A DNA stretch of 64,000 nucleotides. Source: Collimonas sp. OK607. GTDB taxonomy: Bacteria; Pseudomonadota; Gammaproteobacteria; Burkholderiales; Burkholderiaceae_D. Of this stretch, positions 9,826 through 19,296 are shown in pieces. Below the pieces are notes generated by a model that searched no databases, had not been told where the DNA came from, and worked only from the letters and a program-made list of their open reading frames with translations. Numbering within the stretch: the first letter of the stretch is position 1; each line of letters starts with the position of its first letter. The stretch covers positions 1-64,000 of the forward strand of contig NZ_FOKF01000009.1 of NCBI RefSeq assembly GCF_900111995.1, given 5' to 3'. The position numbers were made by a program, and so were the translations under genes.

Positions 9826-10344
9826 ATGGCAAAAATGCAATCAAAAATGCAAAGCGATAAGCCGGATGATGGCATGCGCGAAAAAATGATCGCGGTCAAC
9901 CGTGTGACCAAAGTGGTCAAGGGTGGTCGTATCATGGGTTTTGCAGCATTGGCTGTTGTTGGTGATGGCGATGGCCGTATCGGCATGGGCAAGGGCAAAT
10001 CGAAAGAAGTGCCAGTTGCTGTGCAGAAGGCTATGGAAGAAGCCCGTCGCAAGATGATCAAGGTAACGCTGAAGAATGGCACTTTGCAACACGCTATTTC
10101 CGGCAAGCACGGCGCGTCATCGGTTTTGATGCTGCCAGCTAAAGACGGTACTGGTGTTATTGCCGGCGGTCCAATGCGCGCAATTTTTGAAGTACTGGGT
10201 GTGACGAACGTTGTGGCCAAGTCCACTGGTTCGACCAATCCGTACAACATGGTTCGTGCTACTTTGAACGGCTTGTCAAAGATGAACACACCATCGGAAA
10301 TCGCGGCAAAACGCGGCAAGTCCGTTGAAGAAATTCTGGGCTAA
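9826..10344 (+). CDS. rpsE: 30S ribosomal protein S5
   Basis: S5 (172 aa) affects translational accuracy and the mRNA entry helicase. It has the double-stranded RNA-binding N-domain ([31 protein letters not shown], with its loop) and the [15 protein letters not shown]-domain. It overlaps a longer frame of rpmD, but the true rpmD ATG lies 10 bases past the rpsE stop. Confidence 0.97.
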   Translation: MAKMQSKMQSDKPDDGMREKMIAVNRVTKVVKGGRIMGFAALAVVGDGDGRIGMGKGKSKEVPVAVQKAMEEARRKMIKVTLKNGTLQHAISGKHGASSVLMLPAKDGTGVIAGGPMRAIFEVLGVTNVVAKSTGSTNPYNMVRATLNGLSKMNTPSEIAAKRGKSVEEILG

Positions 10345-10354
10345 GGTGATCAAA

Positions 10355-10534
10355 ATGACAAAAACTGTAAAAGTACAATTGATCAAGGGTTTGATCGGCA
10401 CGCGCGAAACTCATCGCGCGACAGTTCGCGGTTTGGGCCTGCGTCGCGTTAATTCGGTTTCCGAGTTGCAAGACACACCATCCGTGCGCGGCATGATCAA
10501 TAAAGTGTCCTATCTTGTGAAAGTGGTGTCGTAA
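10355..10534 (+). CDS. rpmD: 50S ribosomal protein L30
   Basis: L30 (59 aa) is a small 50S protein present in only some bacteria. [21 protein letters not shown] matches the family start. The in-frame ATG at 10325 lies inside rpsE and is rejected. Confidence 0.96.
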   Translation: MTKTVKVQLIKGLIGTRETHRATVRGLGLRRVNSVSELQDTPSVRGMINKVSYLVKVVS

Positions 10535-10560
10535 GCTTAGGCTTGCGAACGGAGCAAATT

Positions 10561-10992
10561 ATGGAATTGAATACTATTCAACCTGCAGATGGCGCCAAGC
10601 ATTACAAGCGTCGCGTTGGTCGTGGTATCGGCTCAGGTATCGGTAAGACAGCCGGCCGCGGTCACAAGGGTCAAAAATCGCGTTCGGGCGGTTTCCACAA
10701 AGTAGGTTTTGAAGGCGGTCAGATGCCTTTGCAACGTCGTTTGCCAAAACGCGGCTTCAAGTCGATGGCAACCCCGTTCAAAGCTGAAGTTCGTTTGTCG
10801 GACCTGGAAAACCTGCCGGTAACTGAAGTAGATATCCTGGTGTTGAAGCAAGCTGGCGTGATCGGCGAACTGGCACGCGTTGTACGCGTGATCCTGTCCG
10901 GCGAACTGACCAAAAAGGTAACGCTCAAAGGTTTGATCGCTACTAAAGGTGCAAAAGCTGCGATTGAAGCGGCTGGCGGATCGGTTGCTTGA
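10561..10992 (+). CDS. rplO: 50S ribosomal protein L15
   Basis: L15 (143 aa) is a late assembly protein. It reads [26 protein letters not shown] and has the Gly-rich arm [17 protein letters not shown] followed by the [17 protein letters not shown] signature. GGAG at 10551-10554 fixes the ATG at 10561. Confidence 0.97.
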   Translation: MELNTIQPADGAKHYKRRVGRGIGSGIGKTAGRGHKGQKSRSGGFHKVGFEGGQMPLQRRLPKRGFKSMATPFKAEVRLSDLENLPVTEVDILVLKQAGVIGELARVVRVILSGELTKKVTLKGLIATKGAKAAIEAAGGSVA

Positions 10993-11026
10993 TTTGTCGT
11001 TCTAACTCGTAGCAATGGAGCAATAA

Positions 11027-12358
11027 GTGGCGACTTCTCCCCAACTTGCAAAGAGTGCTGCGAGCGGCTTCCCTTGGGGCCGTCTGTGGTTCTTGCTTGG
11101 TGCATTGGTTGTATATCGTGTTGGTGCGCACATTCCTGTACCGGGAATTGACCCATCGCAGTTAGCGCAATTGTTTAAGCAGCACCAGGGCGGCATTTTG
11201 GGCATGTTCAACATGTTCTCTGGTGGTGCGTTGTCGCGGTTCACCGTGTTCGCGTTGGGGATCATGCCGTATATCTCGGCATCGATCGTGATGCAATTGA
11301 TGTCGATTGTGTCGCCTCAGCTGGAAGCGTTGAAGAAAGAGGGCGAGTCAGGTCGCCGCAAGATTACCCAATACACCCGTTACGGTACGCTGTTGCTGGC
11401 GACGTTTCAGGCTCTGGGGATTGCGGTAGCACTGGAATCGCAACCTGGCCTGGTGTTGGATGCAGGTTTGGCTTTCCGCTTCACGACAGTTGTGACGCTG
11501 GTAACAGGAACAATGTTTTTGATGTGGTTGGGTGAACAGATTACCGAGCGTGGTCTTGGTAATGGTATCTCGATCATCATTTTTGCAGGTATTGCAGCTG
11601 GTCTGCCGAACGCTGTAGGTGGTTTGTTCGGGCAGGTAAGTACCGGTTCCATGAGTGCCCTGTCGGCGATTCTGATTTGTTTGATCGCTGCCGGCGTGAC
11701 ATTCCTGGTTGTGTTTATCGAACGTGGCCAACGCAAGATTTTGGTGAATTATGCCAAGCGTCAGGTAGGTAACAAGATTTATGGCGGTCAAAGCAGTCAT
11801 TTGCCGTTGAAGCTGAATATGGCTGGTGTAATTCCTCCAATCTTCGCTTCCTCGATCATCTTGTTTCCTGCGACAATCACGAGTTGGTTTACTTCCGGTG
11901 ATTCAACCAATCCGGTAGTCAACTTTCTGAAGGACATGGCGGCTTCGTTGGCGCCAGGCGAGCCGATTCATGCTTTGCTGTATGCGATTGCCATTGTTTT
12001 CTTCTGCTTCTTCTACACCGCGTTGGTGTTCAACAGCAAGGAAACAGCTGACAACCTGAAGAAAAGCGGCGCGTTTGTACCAGGGATTCGTCCAGGTGAG
12101 CAGACTGCACGTTATATCGACAAGATTTTGATGCGTTTGACTCTGGTTGGCGCGGTCTATATTACGGTTGTGTGCTTGGTTCCGGAATTCTTGATCGCTC
12201 GCTGGAAGGTACCGTTTTATTTTGGTGGTACATCGCTGTTGATTATCGTAGTGGTTACCATGGACTTCATGGCTCAAGTACAGAATTACGTGATGTCGCA
12301 GCAATATGATTCGCTGCTGCGTAAGGCAAATTTCAAGGGCGGCGTTTCGACGCGGTAA
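11027..12358 (+). CDS. secY: Preprotein translocase subunit SecY
   Basis: SecY (443 aa) is the ten-helix inner-membrane channel of the Sec translocon, working with SecE, SecG and SecA or the ribosome. The sequence shows ten hydrophobic segments, [18 protein letters not shown] in TM1, and the cytoplasmic loop motif [19 protein letters not shown]. It starts with GTG at 11027, preceded by GGAG at 11017-11020 with 6-base spacing. Placement between rplO and infA is canonical. Confidence 0.97.
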   Translation: MATSPQLAKSAASGFPWGRLWFLLGALVVYRVGAHIPVPGIDPSQLAQLFKQHQGGILGMFNMFSGGALSRFTVFALGIMPYISASIVMQLMSIVSPQLEALKKEGESGRRKITQYTRYGTLLLATFQALGIAVALESQPGLVLDAGLAFRFTTVVTLVTGTMFLMWLGEQITERGLGNGISIIIFAGIAAGLPNAVGGLFGQVSTGSMSALSAILICLIAAGVTFLVVFIERGQRKILVNYAKRQVGNKIYGGQSSHLPLKLNMAGVIPPIFASSIILFPATITSWFTSGDSTNPVVNFLKDMAASLAPGEPIHALLYAIAIVFFCFFYTALVFNSKETADNLKKSGAFVPGIRPGEQTARYIDKILMRLTLVGAVYITVVCLVPEFLIARWKVPFYFGGTSLLIIVVVTMDFMAQVQNYVMSQQYDSLLRKANFKGGVSTR

Positions 12359-12393
12359 GTTGAAATGAACGACCAGAGGAACCAGTAGACCGA

Positions 12394-12612
12394 ATGGCAA
12401 AAGACGACGTTATCCAGATGCAAGGCGAGATTCTTGAGAATCTCCCCAATGCAACATTTAGAGTCAAGTTGGAAAACGGACATATCGTCCTCGGTCATAT
12501 TTCTGGCAAGATGCGCATGAACTATATTCGCATCCTCCCAGGAGATAAGGTGACGGTAGAATTGACACCTTATGATTTAAGCCGGGCACGGATTGTGTTC
12601 CGTACCAAGTAA
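12394..12612 (+). CDS. infA: Translation initiation factor IF-1
   Basis: IF-1 (72 aa, the E. coli length) is an OB-fold protein that blocks the A site during initiation. [29 protein letters not shown] and the [19 protein letters not shown] core are diagnostic. It sits between secY and rpmJ, as in many betaproteobacteria. Confidence 0.98.
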   Translation: MAKDDVIQMQGEILENLPNATFRVKLENGHIVLGHISGKMRMNYIRILPGDKVTVELTPYDLSRARIVFRTK

Positions 12613-12637
12613 CTTTTAGTATAGAAAGAAGACGAAA

Positions 12638-12751
12638 ATGAAAGTGCTCGCATCAGTCAAGCGCATCTGCCGCAACTGTAAGATCATTAAGCGCAAAGGC
12701 GTGGTTCGCGTCATTTGTACAGAGCCGCGCCATAAACAGCGCCAAGGTTAA
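12638..12751 (+). CDS. rpmJ: 50S ribosomal protein L36 (zinc-binding form)
   Basis: A 37-residue protein read directly from the DNA: ATG at 12638, TAA at 12749-12751. It starts [15 protein letters not shown] and has C11, C14, C27 and H32, the zinc ribbon of the C-plus type L36. It lies between infA and rpsM. Confidence 0.97.
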   Translation: MKVLASVKRICRNCKIIKRKGVVRVICTEPRHKQRQG

Positions 12752-12778
12752 TTAACGTTATTGATCGAGGAATAACGA

Positions 12779-13144
12779 ATGGCACGTATTGCAGGGGTAA
12801 ACATCCCCAATCATCAGCACACTGTTATCGGCTTGACAGCCATCTACGGTGTTGGCCGCCCACGCGCACAAGAAATTTGCGACAGCACGGGTATTTTGAC
12901 TACGAAGAAGATCAAAGATCTCGACGATAACGAGCTGGAAAAGCTGCGCGACGAAATTGCAAAATTCGTCGTCGAAGGTGACCTGCGTCGTGAACTGTCG
13001 ATGAACATCAAGCGTTTGATGGATCTGGGTTGCTATCGTGGTATGCGTCATCGAAAAGGCTTGCCTTGCCGTGGCCAACGTACTCGTACTAATGCACGTA
13101 CCCGCAAGGGCCCGCGCAAAGCCGCTCAATCGCTGAAGAAATAA
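12779..13144 (+). CDS. rpsM: 30S ribosomal protein S13
   Basis: S13 (121 aa) forms inter-subunit bridges in the head. [26 protein letters not shown] and the C-terminal basic [16 protein letters not shown] tail are characteristic. It is the first gene of the alpha cluster; a hairpin follows its stop. Confidence 0.98.
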   Translation: MARIAGVNIPNHQHTVIGLTAIYGVGRPRAQEICDSTGILTTKKIKDLDDNELEKLRDEIAKFVVEGDLRRELSMNIKRLMDLGCYRGMRHRKGLPCRGQRTRTNARTRKGPRKAAQSLKK

Positions 13145-13150
13145 TTAAGG

Positions 13151-13167
13151 TGCCACGCTCCGTGGCA
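13151..13167 (+). repeat. Hairpin between rpsM and rpsK
   Basis: A perfect 7-bp stem (13151-13157 with 13161-13167) with a 3-base CTC loop lies 6 bases past the rpsM stop. No T-run follows directly, so it is a processing or stability element at best. Confidence 0.45.
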
Positions 13168-13209
13168 ACTGATTGTTTCATTTAGGTAGTCGGATTCAAG
13201 GAAATTATT

Positions 13210-13614
13210 ATGGCAAAGTCCCCAAATAACGCCGCAGCAGCACGTGTGCGTAAAAAAGTTAAAAAGAACGTTGCTGAAGGTATCGCGCATATCCACGCGT
13301 CTTTCAACAACACCATCATCACGATTACCGATCGTCAAGGTAATGCGTTGTCGTGGGCGACATCTGGTGGCGCTGGCTTTAAAGGCTCCCGCAAGTCGAC
13401 TCCATTTGCAGCGCAGGTTGCAGCCGAAGCCGCTGGTAAAGTGGCTGTGGAATGTGGCGTGAAGAACTTGGAAGTACGTATCAAGGGCCCAGGCCCAGGT
13501 CGTGAATCCGCTGTTCGTGCATTGAACAACCTGGGTATCAAGATCACCCAGATTCAAGATGTCACACCAGTACCACATAACGGTTGCCGCCCACCAAAGC
13601 GTCGTCGTATCTAA
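13210..13614 (+). CDS. rpsK: 30S ribosomal protein S11
   Basis: S11 (134 aa) forms part of the 30S platform. [17 protein letters not shown] and the C-terminal [18 protein letters not shown] are diagnostic. A factor-independent terminator follows, so the alpha cluster appears interrupted between rpsK and rpsD. Confidence 0.98.
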   Translation: MAKSPNNAAAARVRKKVKKNVAEGIAHIHASFNNTIITITDRQGNALSWATSGGAGFKGSRKSTPFAAQVAAEAAGKVAVECGVKNLEVRIKGPGPGRESAVRALNNLGIKITQIQDVTPVPHNGCRPPKRRRI

Positions 13615-13628
13615 ATCGATTTCGATTG

Positions 13629-13692
13629 TCGCTACTGTCCTGCAGTAGCGATCGCAAGTTGCCCGCCAATGACCTTGGCGGGTTTTGTTCTT
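13629..13692 (+). terminator. Tandem hairpins and rho-independent terminator after rpsK
   Basis: First hairpin: perfect 9-bp stem 13629-13637 with 13643-13651. Second hairpin: perfect 8-bp stem 13662-13669 with 13675-13682, followed by TTTTGTTCTT. The second has the form of an intrinsic terminator, perhaps leaky, inside the alpha cluster. Confidence 0.7.
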
Positions 13693-13701
13693 AAGCCCAC
13701 C

Positions 13702-13740
13702 GTCTGATTGAAAGCAAATCAGACTAGCGCCGTGTCGCTA
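13702..13740 (+). promoter_or_regulatory. Structured leader upstream of rpsD
   Basis: Two adjacent hairpins: 13702-13709 with 13717-13724 (perfect 8 bp) and 13725-13729 with 13736-13740 (5 bp). They lie 54-92 bases before the rpsD GTG. S4 autoregulates the alpha operon in E. coli by binding leader RNA, so an S4-responsive leader here is possible but unproven. Confidence 0.4.
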
Positions 13741-13793
13741 GCAACCCTGGTTGTTGGCAGCAGACCGGCGTCATATTTTTAAAAGGAAGCACC

Positions 13794-14417
13794 GTGGCAC
13801 GTTATATCGGACCTAAAGCAAAACTTTCCCGCCGTGAAGGTACGGACCTGTTCCTGAAGAGCGCACGCCGCTCGCTGGATTCCAAGTGCAAACTGGATTC
13901 CAAGCCAGGTCAGCATGGCCGCACATCTGGTGCACGTACCTCCGACTACGGTAACCAATTGCGCGAAAAGCAAAAAGTTAAGCGTATGTACGGCATCCTG
14001 GAACGTCAGTTCCGTCGCTATTTCGCTGAAGCGGACCGTCGCAAGGGCAACACCGGCGAAACACTGCTGCGTTTGCTGGAAGCGCGTCTGGACAACGTCG
14101 TATACCGTATGGGTTTCGGCTCGACTCGTGCTGAAGGCCGTCAATTGGTCTCGCACAAGGCGTTCACCGTCAACGGTAACGTGGTCAACATCGCTTCTTA
14201 CCAAGTGAAGCCAGGCGACGTAGTTGCCGTTCGCGAAAAGGCCAAGAAGCAAGTACGTATCGTTGAAGCTCTGTCGCTGGCAGAACAAGGCGGCATGCCA
14301 TCGTGGGTTTCGGTTGATGCGAAGAAAATGGAAGGTACTTTCAAGTCCCTGCCAGACCGCAACGAAATCGCTAACGATGTCAACGAATCGCTGATCGTCG
14401 AACTGTATTCGCGTTAA
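13794..14417 (+). CDS. rpsD: 30S ribosomal protein S4
   Basis: S4 (207 aa) nucleates 30S assembly and is the alpha-operon repressor in E. coli. [23 protein letters not shown] and the S4 RNA-binding domain ([26 protein letters not shown], residues about 97-122) are clear. It starts with GTG at 13794 after an AAGGA at 13783-13787. It is bounded on both sides by terminator-like hairpins. Confidence 0.98.
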   Translation: MARYIGPKAKLSRREGTDLFLKSARRSLDSKCKLDSKPGQHGRTSGARTSDYGNQLREKQKVKRMYGILERQFRRYFAEADRRKGNTGETLLRLLEARLDNVVYRMGFGSTRAEGRQLVSHKAFTVNGNVVNIASYQVKPGDVVAVREKAKKQVRIVEALSLAEQGGMPSWVSVDAKKMEGTFKSLPDRNEIANDVNESLIVELYSR

Positions 14418-14432
14418 TTTTAGTTTTTTCCG

Positions 14433-14460
14433 GCCTGGCCTTTCGGGGTTAGGCTTTTTT
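14433..14460 (+). terminator. Rho-independent terminator after rpsD
   Basis: An 8-bp stem with two G-U pairs (14433-14440 with 14447-14454) is followed by six T. It lies 15 bases past the rpsD stop and within the rpsD-rpoA spacer, so rpoA may rely on read-through or its own promoter. Confidence 0.7.
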
Positions 14461-14464
14461 ATCA

Positions 14465-14503
14465 GGGTGCCGCCGGTGATCTTCGGGATTGTCGGCGGCA
14501 CCC
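14465..14503 (+). promoter_or_regulatory. Long hairpin in the rpoA leader
   Basis: A perfect 10-bp GC-rich stem (14465-14474 with 14494-14503) can extend inward by about seven further, mostly G-U/A-U, pairs to a small CTTCGG-type loop. It starts 4 bases after the preceding T-run and ends 56 bases before the rpoA ATG. Its strength is unusual for a within-operon spacer. Confidence 0.55.
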
Positions 14504-14559
14504 TTAATGCCATCAGCCTTATCGGTGTAATGAGCCGAGGGTATTGAAAAGGACATTTC

Positions 14560-15537
14560 ATGCAAAACAGCTTGTTGAAGCCACGTATTATCGAAGTAGA
14601 AGCACTGGGTGCCGGCCACGCTAAAGTCGTGATGGAACCGTTTGAACGTGGTTACGGCCACACCCTGGGCAATGCGCTGCGTCGCGTGCTGCTGTCGTCG
14701 ATGGTTGGCTACGCGCCGACTGAAGTGACGATCGCTGGCGTGGTGCACGAATATTCGTCGCTCGATGGCGTGCAAGAAGACGTAGTCGACATTCTTTTGA
14801 ACCTGAAGGGTGTCGTATTCAAGCTGCATAACCGTGACGAAGTCACGCTGACTCTGAAAAAAGATGGCGAAGGCGCAGTTTTGGCTTCCGACATCGATCT
14901 GCCGCATGACGTTGAACTGGTTAATCCGGATCACGTGATTGCTCACCTGACAGCTGGTGGTGCACTCGACATGCAGATCAAGGTTGAAAAAGGCCGTGGT
15001 TACGTGCCAGGCAACGTCCGTCGTCTGACGGAAGATGCTAACAAGACTATCGGCCGTATCATTCTGGACGCATCGTTCTCGCCAGTGCGCCGTGTTTCCT
15101 ACGCTGTTGAATCGGCGCGTGTGGAACAACGTACCGACCTGGACAAGCTGGTCATCAACATTGAAACCAATGGCGTGATCACTCCGGAAGAAGCGATTCG
15201 CCAATCGGCACGTGTGCTGGTGGACCAACTGAACGTGTTCGCGGCACTGGAAGGCACAGAAGCTGCTGCAGAAGCGCCATCGCGTGCACCACAAGTCGAT
15301 CCTATCCTGTTGCGTCCGGTCGATGACCTGGAACTGACAGTGCGTTCGGCAAACTGCCTGAAAGCAGAAAACATCTACTACATTGGCGATCTGATCCAAC
15401 GTAGCGAAAATGAACTGCTGAAGACGCCAAACCTGGGCCGTAAGTCCTTGAATGAAATCAAGGAAGTTCTGGCATCCCGTGGTTTGACTCTGGGCATGAA
15501 GCTGGAAAACTGGCCGCCTGCAGGCCTGGAAAAGTAA
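14560..15537 (+). CDS. rpoA: RNA polymerase subunit alpha
   Basis: RpoA (325 aa; E. coli 329) dimerises to nucleate RNA polymerase. The N-terminal domain (about residues 1-230) has [18 protein letters not shown] short Ala/Glu-rich linker leads to the C-terminal domain (about 250-325) with [16 protein letters not shown] and [12 protein letters not shown], which binds UP elements and activators. The ATG follows AAGGAC. A hairpin with a weak T-rich tail follows the stop. Confidence 0.98.
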   Translation: MQNSLLKPRIIEVEALGAGHAKVVMEPFERGYGHTLGNALRRVLLSSMVGYAPTEVTIAGVVHEYSSLDGVQEDVVDILLNLKGVVFKLHNRDEVTLTLKKDGEGAVLASDIDLPHDVELVNPDHVIAHLTAGGALDMQIKVEKGRGYVPGNVRRLTEDANKTIGRIILDASFSPVRRVSYAVESARVEQRTDLDKLVINIETNGVITPEEAIRQSARVLVDQLNVFAALEGTEAAAEAPSRAPQVDPILLRPVDDLELTVRSANCLKAENIYYIGDLIQRSENELLKTPNLGRKSLNEIKEVLASRGLTLGMKLENWPPAGLEK

Positions 15538-15550
15538 TATTTGTTGTTCG

Positions 15551-15587
15551 GCCGGGGGTGAGATAGAATCCCACCCTTGGCTTGTTT
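15551..15587 (+). terminator. Terminator-like hairpin between rpoA and rplQ
   Basis: A 13-base arm pair (15551-15563 with 15569-15581), one mismatch and two G-U pairs, loop TAGAA, followed by TTGTTTTA. It is probably a partial terminator, since rplQ normally depends on this transcript. Confidence 0.5.
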
Positions 15588-15707
15588 TACCGCTTTACCC
15601 TTGTTGTATTCATTGCTGTACTTAATTTCAACCGGCCCGCGACCAAGGCAAGACGCCAAAGTCGATCGAAGAGCTGGATGTAAACTCAAAAACTGAAAGG
15701 AATTACC

Positions 15708-16103
15708 ATGCGTCACCGTCACGGCCTTCGTAAATTAAATCGTACTTCTTCCCACCGCCTCGCCATGTTGCGCAACATGACTGTTTCGCTGCTGCGTCAC
15801 GAAGCAATCAAGACCACATTGCCAAAGGCAAAAGAACTGCGTCGCGTGATCGAACCGATCCTGACACTGGGCAAGACCGATACACTGGCAAACAAGCGCC
15901 TGGCTTTCGCCCGTCTGCGCGACCGCGAAATGGTTTTGAAGCTGTTCGCTGAACTGGGCCCACGTTACGCTAACCGTAATGGCGGCTACCTGCGCATCCT
16001 GAAAATGGGTTTCCGCGTTGGCGATAACGCTCCTATGGCTTACATCGAACTGATGGACCGTCCGGAAATCAGCGACGGCGCCGAAGTGCCGACAGCTGAC
16101 TAA
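15708..16103 (+). CDS. rplQ: 50S ribosomal protein L17
   Basis: L17 (131 aa) lies near the tunnel exit. [24 protein letters not shown] is the family signature start, and AAAGGA precedes the ATG. It is the last gene of the ribosomal cluster; a strong terminator follows. Confidence 0.98.
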   Translation: MRHRHGLRKLNRTSSHRLAMLRNMTVSLLRHEAIKTTLPKAKELRRVIEPILTLGKTDTLANKRLAFARLRDREMVLKLFAELGPRYANRNGGYLRILKMGFRVGDNAPMAYIELMDRPEISDGAEVPTAD

Positions 16104-16154
16104 GCTTAGTCAATTTGGTAGCAAACTTAACCAGCCAAGCTGCGTTAAAATAAG

Positions 16155-16179
16155 AAGCCAGGCTTAGCCTGGCTTTTTT
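16155..16179 (+). terminator. Strong rho-independent terminator ending the ribosomal cluster
   Basis: A perfect 9-bp stem (16155-16163 with 16167-16175) with a TTA loop runs into a T-run through 16179. Confidence 0.9.
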
Positions 16180-16258
16180 GCGTTCTGGACGCCGTTCTCT
16201 GCCCTTTCGGCCGTCATTTGGCGGCGCCGGTTGTAAGGAATGTCCCCGGAGATCGACT

Positions 16259-16591
16259 ATGTCAGAAGCCTTGCTCATACTCACCAACTTGCCCGACGCA
16301 GCCAGTGCCCAGGCGCTGGCGCAGCAACTGGCGGAACGCAAATTGGCTGCTTGTGTCAATATCATGCCTGCCGTGCAGTCGGTGTATCGCTGGCACGGTG
16401 CGGTGGAGCAGGCCAGCGAGGTGACGGTGCTGATCAAGAGCGTCAGCAGCCGTTATGCTGAGCTGGAAATCGCGATAAAAGCGGCCCATCCGTACGAATT
16501 GCCGGAAATAATTGCCTTACCGATTGTGGCTGGTTTACCGGCCTATCTGAACTGGATTACTGCAGAAACCCAAAGGGACGTGAATGTTTAA
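16259..16591 (+). CDS. cutA: Divalent-cation tolerance protein CutA
   Basis: CutA1 (110 aa) is a trimeric, PII-like fold protein linked to copper tolerance; its molecular role is unclear. LAACVNIMPAVQSVYRWHG and HPYELPEIIALPI are the family motifs. GGAG at 16248-16251 supports the ATG at 16259 over an upstream in-frame start at 16178. It overlaps dsbD by 8 bases, the same cutA-dsbD pairing as in E. coli. Confidence 0.95.
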   Translation: MSEALLILTNLPDAASAQALAQQLAERKLAACVNIMPAVQSVYRWHGAVEQASEVTVLIKSVSSRYAELEIAIKAAHPYELPEIIALPIVAGLPAYLNWITAETQRDVNV

Positions 16592-18443
16592 GCTTTTCAA
16601 GCAATTGTCAGTGTTGTTTGCCATGATGTTCGTGTTTTCCCTGGCGCATGCCGATGACGACGACTATCTGGCGCCGGAAGTCGCGTTCAAGTTCTCCGCC
16701 CGCATGGTCGACGCCAAGACTGCTGAAGTAACCTATGCGATCGCCGACGGCTATTACATGTACCGCGAGCGTTTCCATTTCAAGGCTGAAGGCGCGACCT
16801 TGGGCGAACCGCAGATCCCGGCCGGCACCGTCAAGTTCGACCAGACGTTCAATAAGAATGTCGAGACTTACCACCATAGCGTCACCATCCGCTTGCCAGT
16901 TGAGGCGAATGGCAACTTCACGCTGATTTCCACCGGCCAGGGTTGCGCTGACAAAGGCTTGTGCTATCCGCCCATGGATTCGCGCATCAGCCTGTCCACG
17001 ACCGGTGGTGGCGCTGGCGGTGGCTTGCTGAGTGCCATGGGGCTGGCCAGCGGTGGCGACGCAGCTGTCGATACGCCGCAGTCAACGGCTGATGCGGAAC
17101 AGTCTGGCAATTCGACCTTGGAGTCAACAAATACGAGGGAAACCGCGAATGCAGATTCAGAAGATGGGCGCATCGTTTCGTCGCTGAAAAGCGGCAAATT
17201 GCTGGTAATCCTGCCTTTGTTTTTTGTACTGGGTCTTGGCCTATCCCTAGCGCCTTGCTCCTATCCAATGATGCCGATTCTGTCCACCATTATTCTGGGC
17301 GAGGGGACTCAGGTAAGTCGCCGCCGCGGATTTCTGCTGTCGGCAACTTATGTGTTGGGTATGGCATTGGTATACGCCGCACTCGGCGTTGCGGCTGGCT
17401 TGGCCGGTCATGGTTTGGCGGCAGCCCTGCAGAATCCTTGGGTGTTATCGATATTCGCTCTACTGATGGTGCTGATGTCATTGTCGATGTTTGGATACTA
17501 TGAATTGCAGTTGCCTGCAGCAATTCAAACAAAATTCACGCAAATGTCCGGTCAGCAATCCGCCGGTAAATTGATCGGTGTATTTGTCATGGGAGCGCTG
17601 TCGGCCCTGATTGTTGGCCCATGTGTTGCGCCGCCGCTGGCAGGTGCATTGGTATATATAAGCCAGACACGCGATGTTGTCATCGGTGGTAGCACGCTGT
17701 TTGTGATGGCGATCGGCATGGGAGTTCCTTTGCTGCTGATCGGTATTTCTGCGGGCTCGCTGTTACCGCGGGCTGGTGCCTGGATGGAGTCTATTAAGCG
17801 CTTCTTTGGTGTACTGATGCTGGCAACGGCGTTATGGATGATATCGCCAGTGATCCCAGTGCTGGCGCAGATGCTGGGATGGGCGGCCTTGGGTATCGGC
17901 TATGGCGCGTATCTGTTGTGGGCGAAGTCATCAGCATCATCCGCCTGGTTCGCCAAAGCATTCGGCGTGGCATTCATGGTGTGCGGCGTGCTGCAACTGG
18001 TTGGCGGCCTTACTGGCGGGCGTGATGTCTGGACGCCGCTGGCCCATCTGGGCGGCGCGCAACAAAGTCAAAGTGTTCACACGCAATTCGTCAAGGTCAG
18101 ATCCGTGGCCGAACTGGACGCCGCATTAGCCCAGACCAATGGCAAATCCGCGTTGCTGGATTTCTATGCCGACTGGTGTGTGTCATGTAAGGAAATGGAA
18201 AAACTCACGTTCACCGATCCACGCGTACAAACGCGCTTTGGCGACATGATCTTGCTGCAAATCGATGTGACCGCCAACAACGCGGACGACAAAGCGATGC
18301 TCAAGCGCTTCAATTTGTTCGGACCGCCAGGCATCATATTTTTCGATGGACGCGGACAGGAAGTACCGCATGGCCGTGTCATCGGCTATCAGAATGCCGA
18401 TAAATTCCTGCAGTCGCTCTCGGTTCTTGACGCAAAAACATAA
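16584..18443 (+). CDS. dsbD: Thiol:disulfide interchange protein DsbD
   Basis: DsbD (619 aa) moves electrons from cytoplasmic thioredoxin to periplasmic partners (DsbC, cytochrome c maturation). A signal peptide ends near AHA (residue 23). The alpha domain has C121-x5-C127. A low-complexity Ser/Ala/Gly linker (about 137-195) follows. The eight-helix core holds C225 (APCSYP) and C347 (GPCVAP). The C-terminal thioredoxin domain has C532-VSC535 (DWCVSCK). All six redox cysteines are present. It could supply reductant to the ResB/CcsA system encoded 6 kb downstream. Confidence 0.95.
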   Translation: MFKLFKQLSVLFAMMFVFSLAHADDDDYLAPEVAFKFSARMVDAKTAEVTYAIADGYYMYRERFHFKAEGATLGEPQIPAGTVKFDQTFNKNVETYHHSVTIRLPVEANGNFTLISTGQGCADKGLCYPPMDSRISLSTTGGGAGGGLLSAMGLASGGDAAVDTPQSTADAEQSGNSTLESTNTRETANADSEDGRIVSSLKSGKLLVILPLFFVLGLGLSLAPCSYPMMPILSTIILGEGTQVSRRRGFLLSATYVLGMALVYAALGVAAGLAGHGLAAALQNPWVLSIFALLMVLMSLSMFGYYELQLPAAIQTKFTQMSGQQSAGKLIGVFVMGALSALIVGPCVAPPLAGALVYISQTRDVVIGGSTLFVMAIGMGVPLLLIGISAGSLLPRAGAWMESIKRFFGVLMLATALWMISPVIPVLAQMLGWAALGIGYGAYLLWAKSSASSAWFAKAFGVAFMVCGVLQLVGGLTGGRDVWTPLAHLGGAQQSQSVHTQFVKVRSVAELDAALAQTNGKSALLDFYADWCVSCKEMEKLTFTDPRVQTRFGDMILLQIDVTANNADDKAMLKRFNLFGPPGIIFFDGRGQEVPHGRVIGYQNADKFLQSLSVLDAKT

Positions 18444-18565
18444 CGCGCTTCCAACCGCAGGTTATGTCGATAGTCGATAAAAGTCTTTAGGCGATTGCCG
18501 CCACGACGTTATAGTTTTAGTTCTGTGTTTTTTGCTAACCCCCGTGCAATTTAAAGGAGCCTGAT

Positions 18566-19207
18566 ATGACTTTACGCCTTGGCGATGTCGCCCCCGATTT
18601 TGAGCAGGATTCTTCGCTCGGCAAGATCAACTTTTACGATTGGGCCGGCGCTTCGTGGGTGGTGCTGTTTTCGCATCCGGCTGACTTCACTCCAGTCTGC
18701 ACCACTGAGCTTGGCCTGACTTCCAAATTGAAATCGCAGTTCGAACAGCGCGGCGTCAAAGTGATCGCATTGTCTGTGGACCCTGCCGACAAGCATCAGG
18801 AATGGATCAAGGATATCAATGAAACACAGAACACCGTGGTTGGTTTTCCCATTATTGCCGATGCCGATCGCAAGGTATCGGAACTGTATGACCTGATCCA
18901 TCCGAATGCTAGCGCAACAGCAACCGTGCGCTCGCTGTTCGTGATTGATCCATCGAAGAAAGTACGCCTGATCATCACCTATCCGGCCAGCACCGGCCGC
19001 AACTTCGACGAAATACTGCGCGTCATCGATTCCCTGCAACTGACAGACAATTATTCGGTTGCCACGCCAGGAAACTGGAAGGATGGCGAGGATGTCGTGA
19101 TCGTGCCGTCGTTGCAGGATCCCGAGGTTCTCAAGCAGAAATTCCCTAAGGGTTACAAGGCGATCCGCCCTTATCTGCGACTGACTCCGCAGCCTAACCG
19201 CGACTGA
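18566..19207 (+). CDS. 1-Cys peroxiredoxin (Prx6 type)
   Basis: A 213-residue thiol peroxidase reducing H2O2 or organic peroxides. The active site is SHPADFTPVCTTELG with the peroxidatic C45, and no other cysteine occurs in the protein, which defines the 1-Cys class. The C-terminal half (VVIVPSLQDPEVLKQKFPKGYK to the end) matches the Prx6 dimer domain. AAAGGAG at 18553-18559 fixes the start. A TATAGT at 18510-18515 is a possible -10, but its -35 is poor. Confidence 0.93.
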   Translation: MTLRLGDVAPDFEQDSSLGKINFYDWAGASWVVLFSHPADFTPVCTTELGLTSKLKSQFEQRGVKVIALSVDPADKHQEWIKDINETQNTVVGFPIIADADRKVSELYDLIHPNASATATVRSLFVIDPSKKVRLIITYPASTGRNFDEILRVIDSLQLTDNYSVATPGNWKDGEDVVIVPSLQDPEVLKQKFPKGYKAIRPYLRLTPQPNRD

Positions 19208-19244
19208 ATTTTCGCTCTGTTTGTGAAGCAGACAGATAAAAATA

Positions 19245-19277
19245 AAAAAGCCCCGTCGTTATTTGACGGGGCTTTTT
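19245..19277. terminator. Bidirectional terminator between prx and the CorA-like gene
   Basis: A perfect 13-bp arm pair (19245-19257 with 19265-19277), with A5 before and T5 after the GC stem, so it can terminate both the + strand peroxiredoxin gene and the - strand transporter gene. Confidence 0.9.
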
Positions 19278-19296
19278 CATGACGGACGCACGATGC

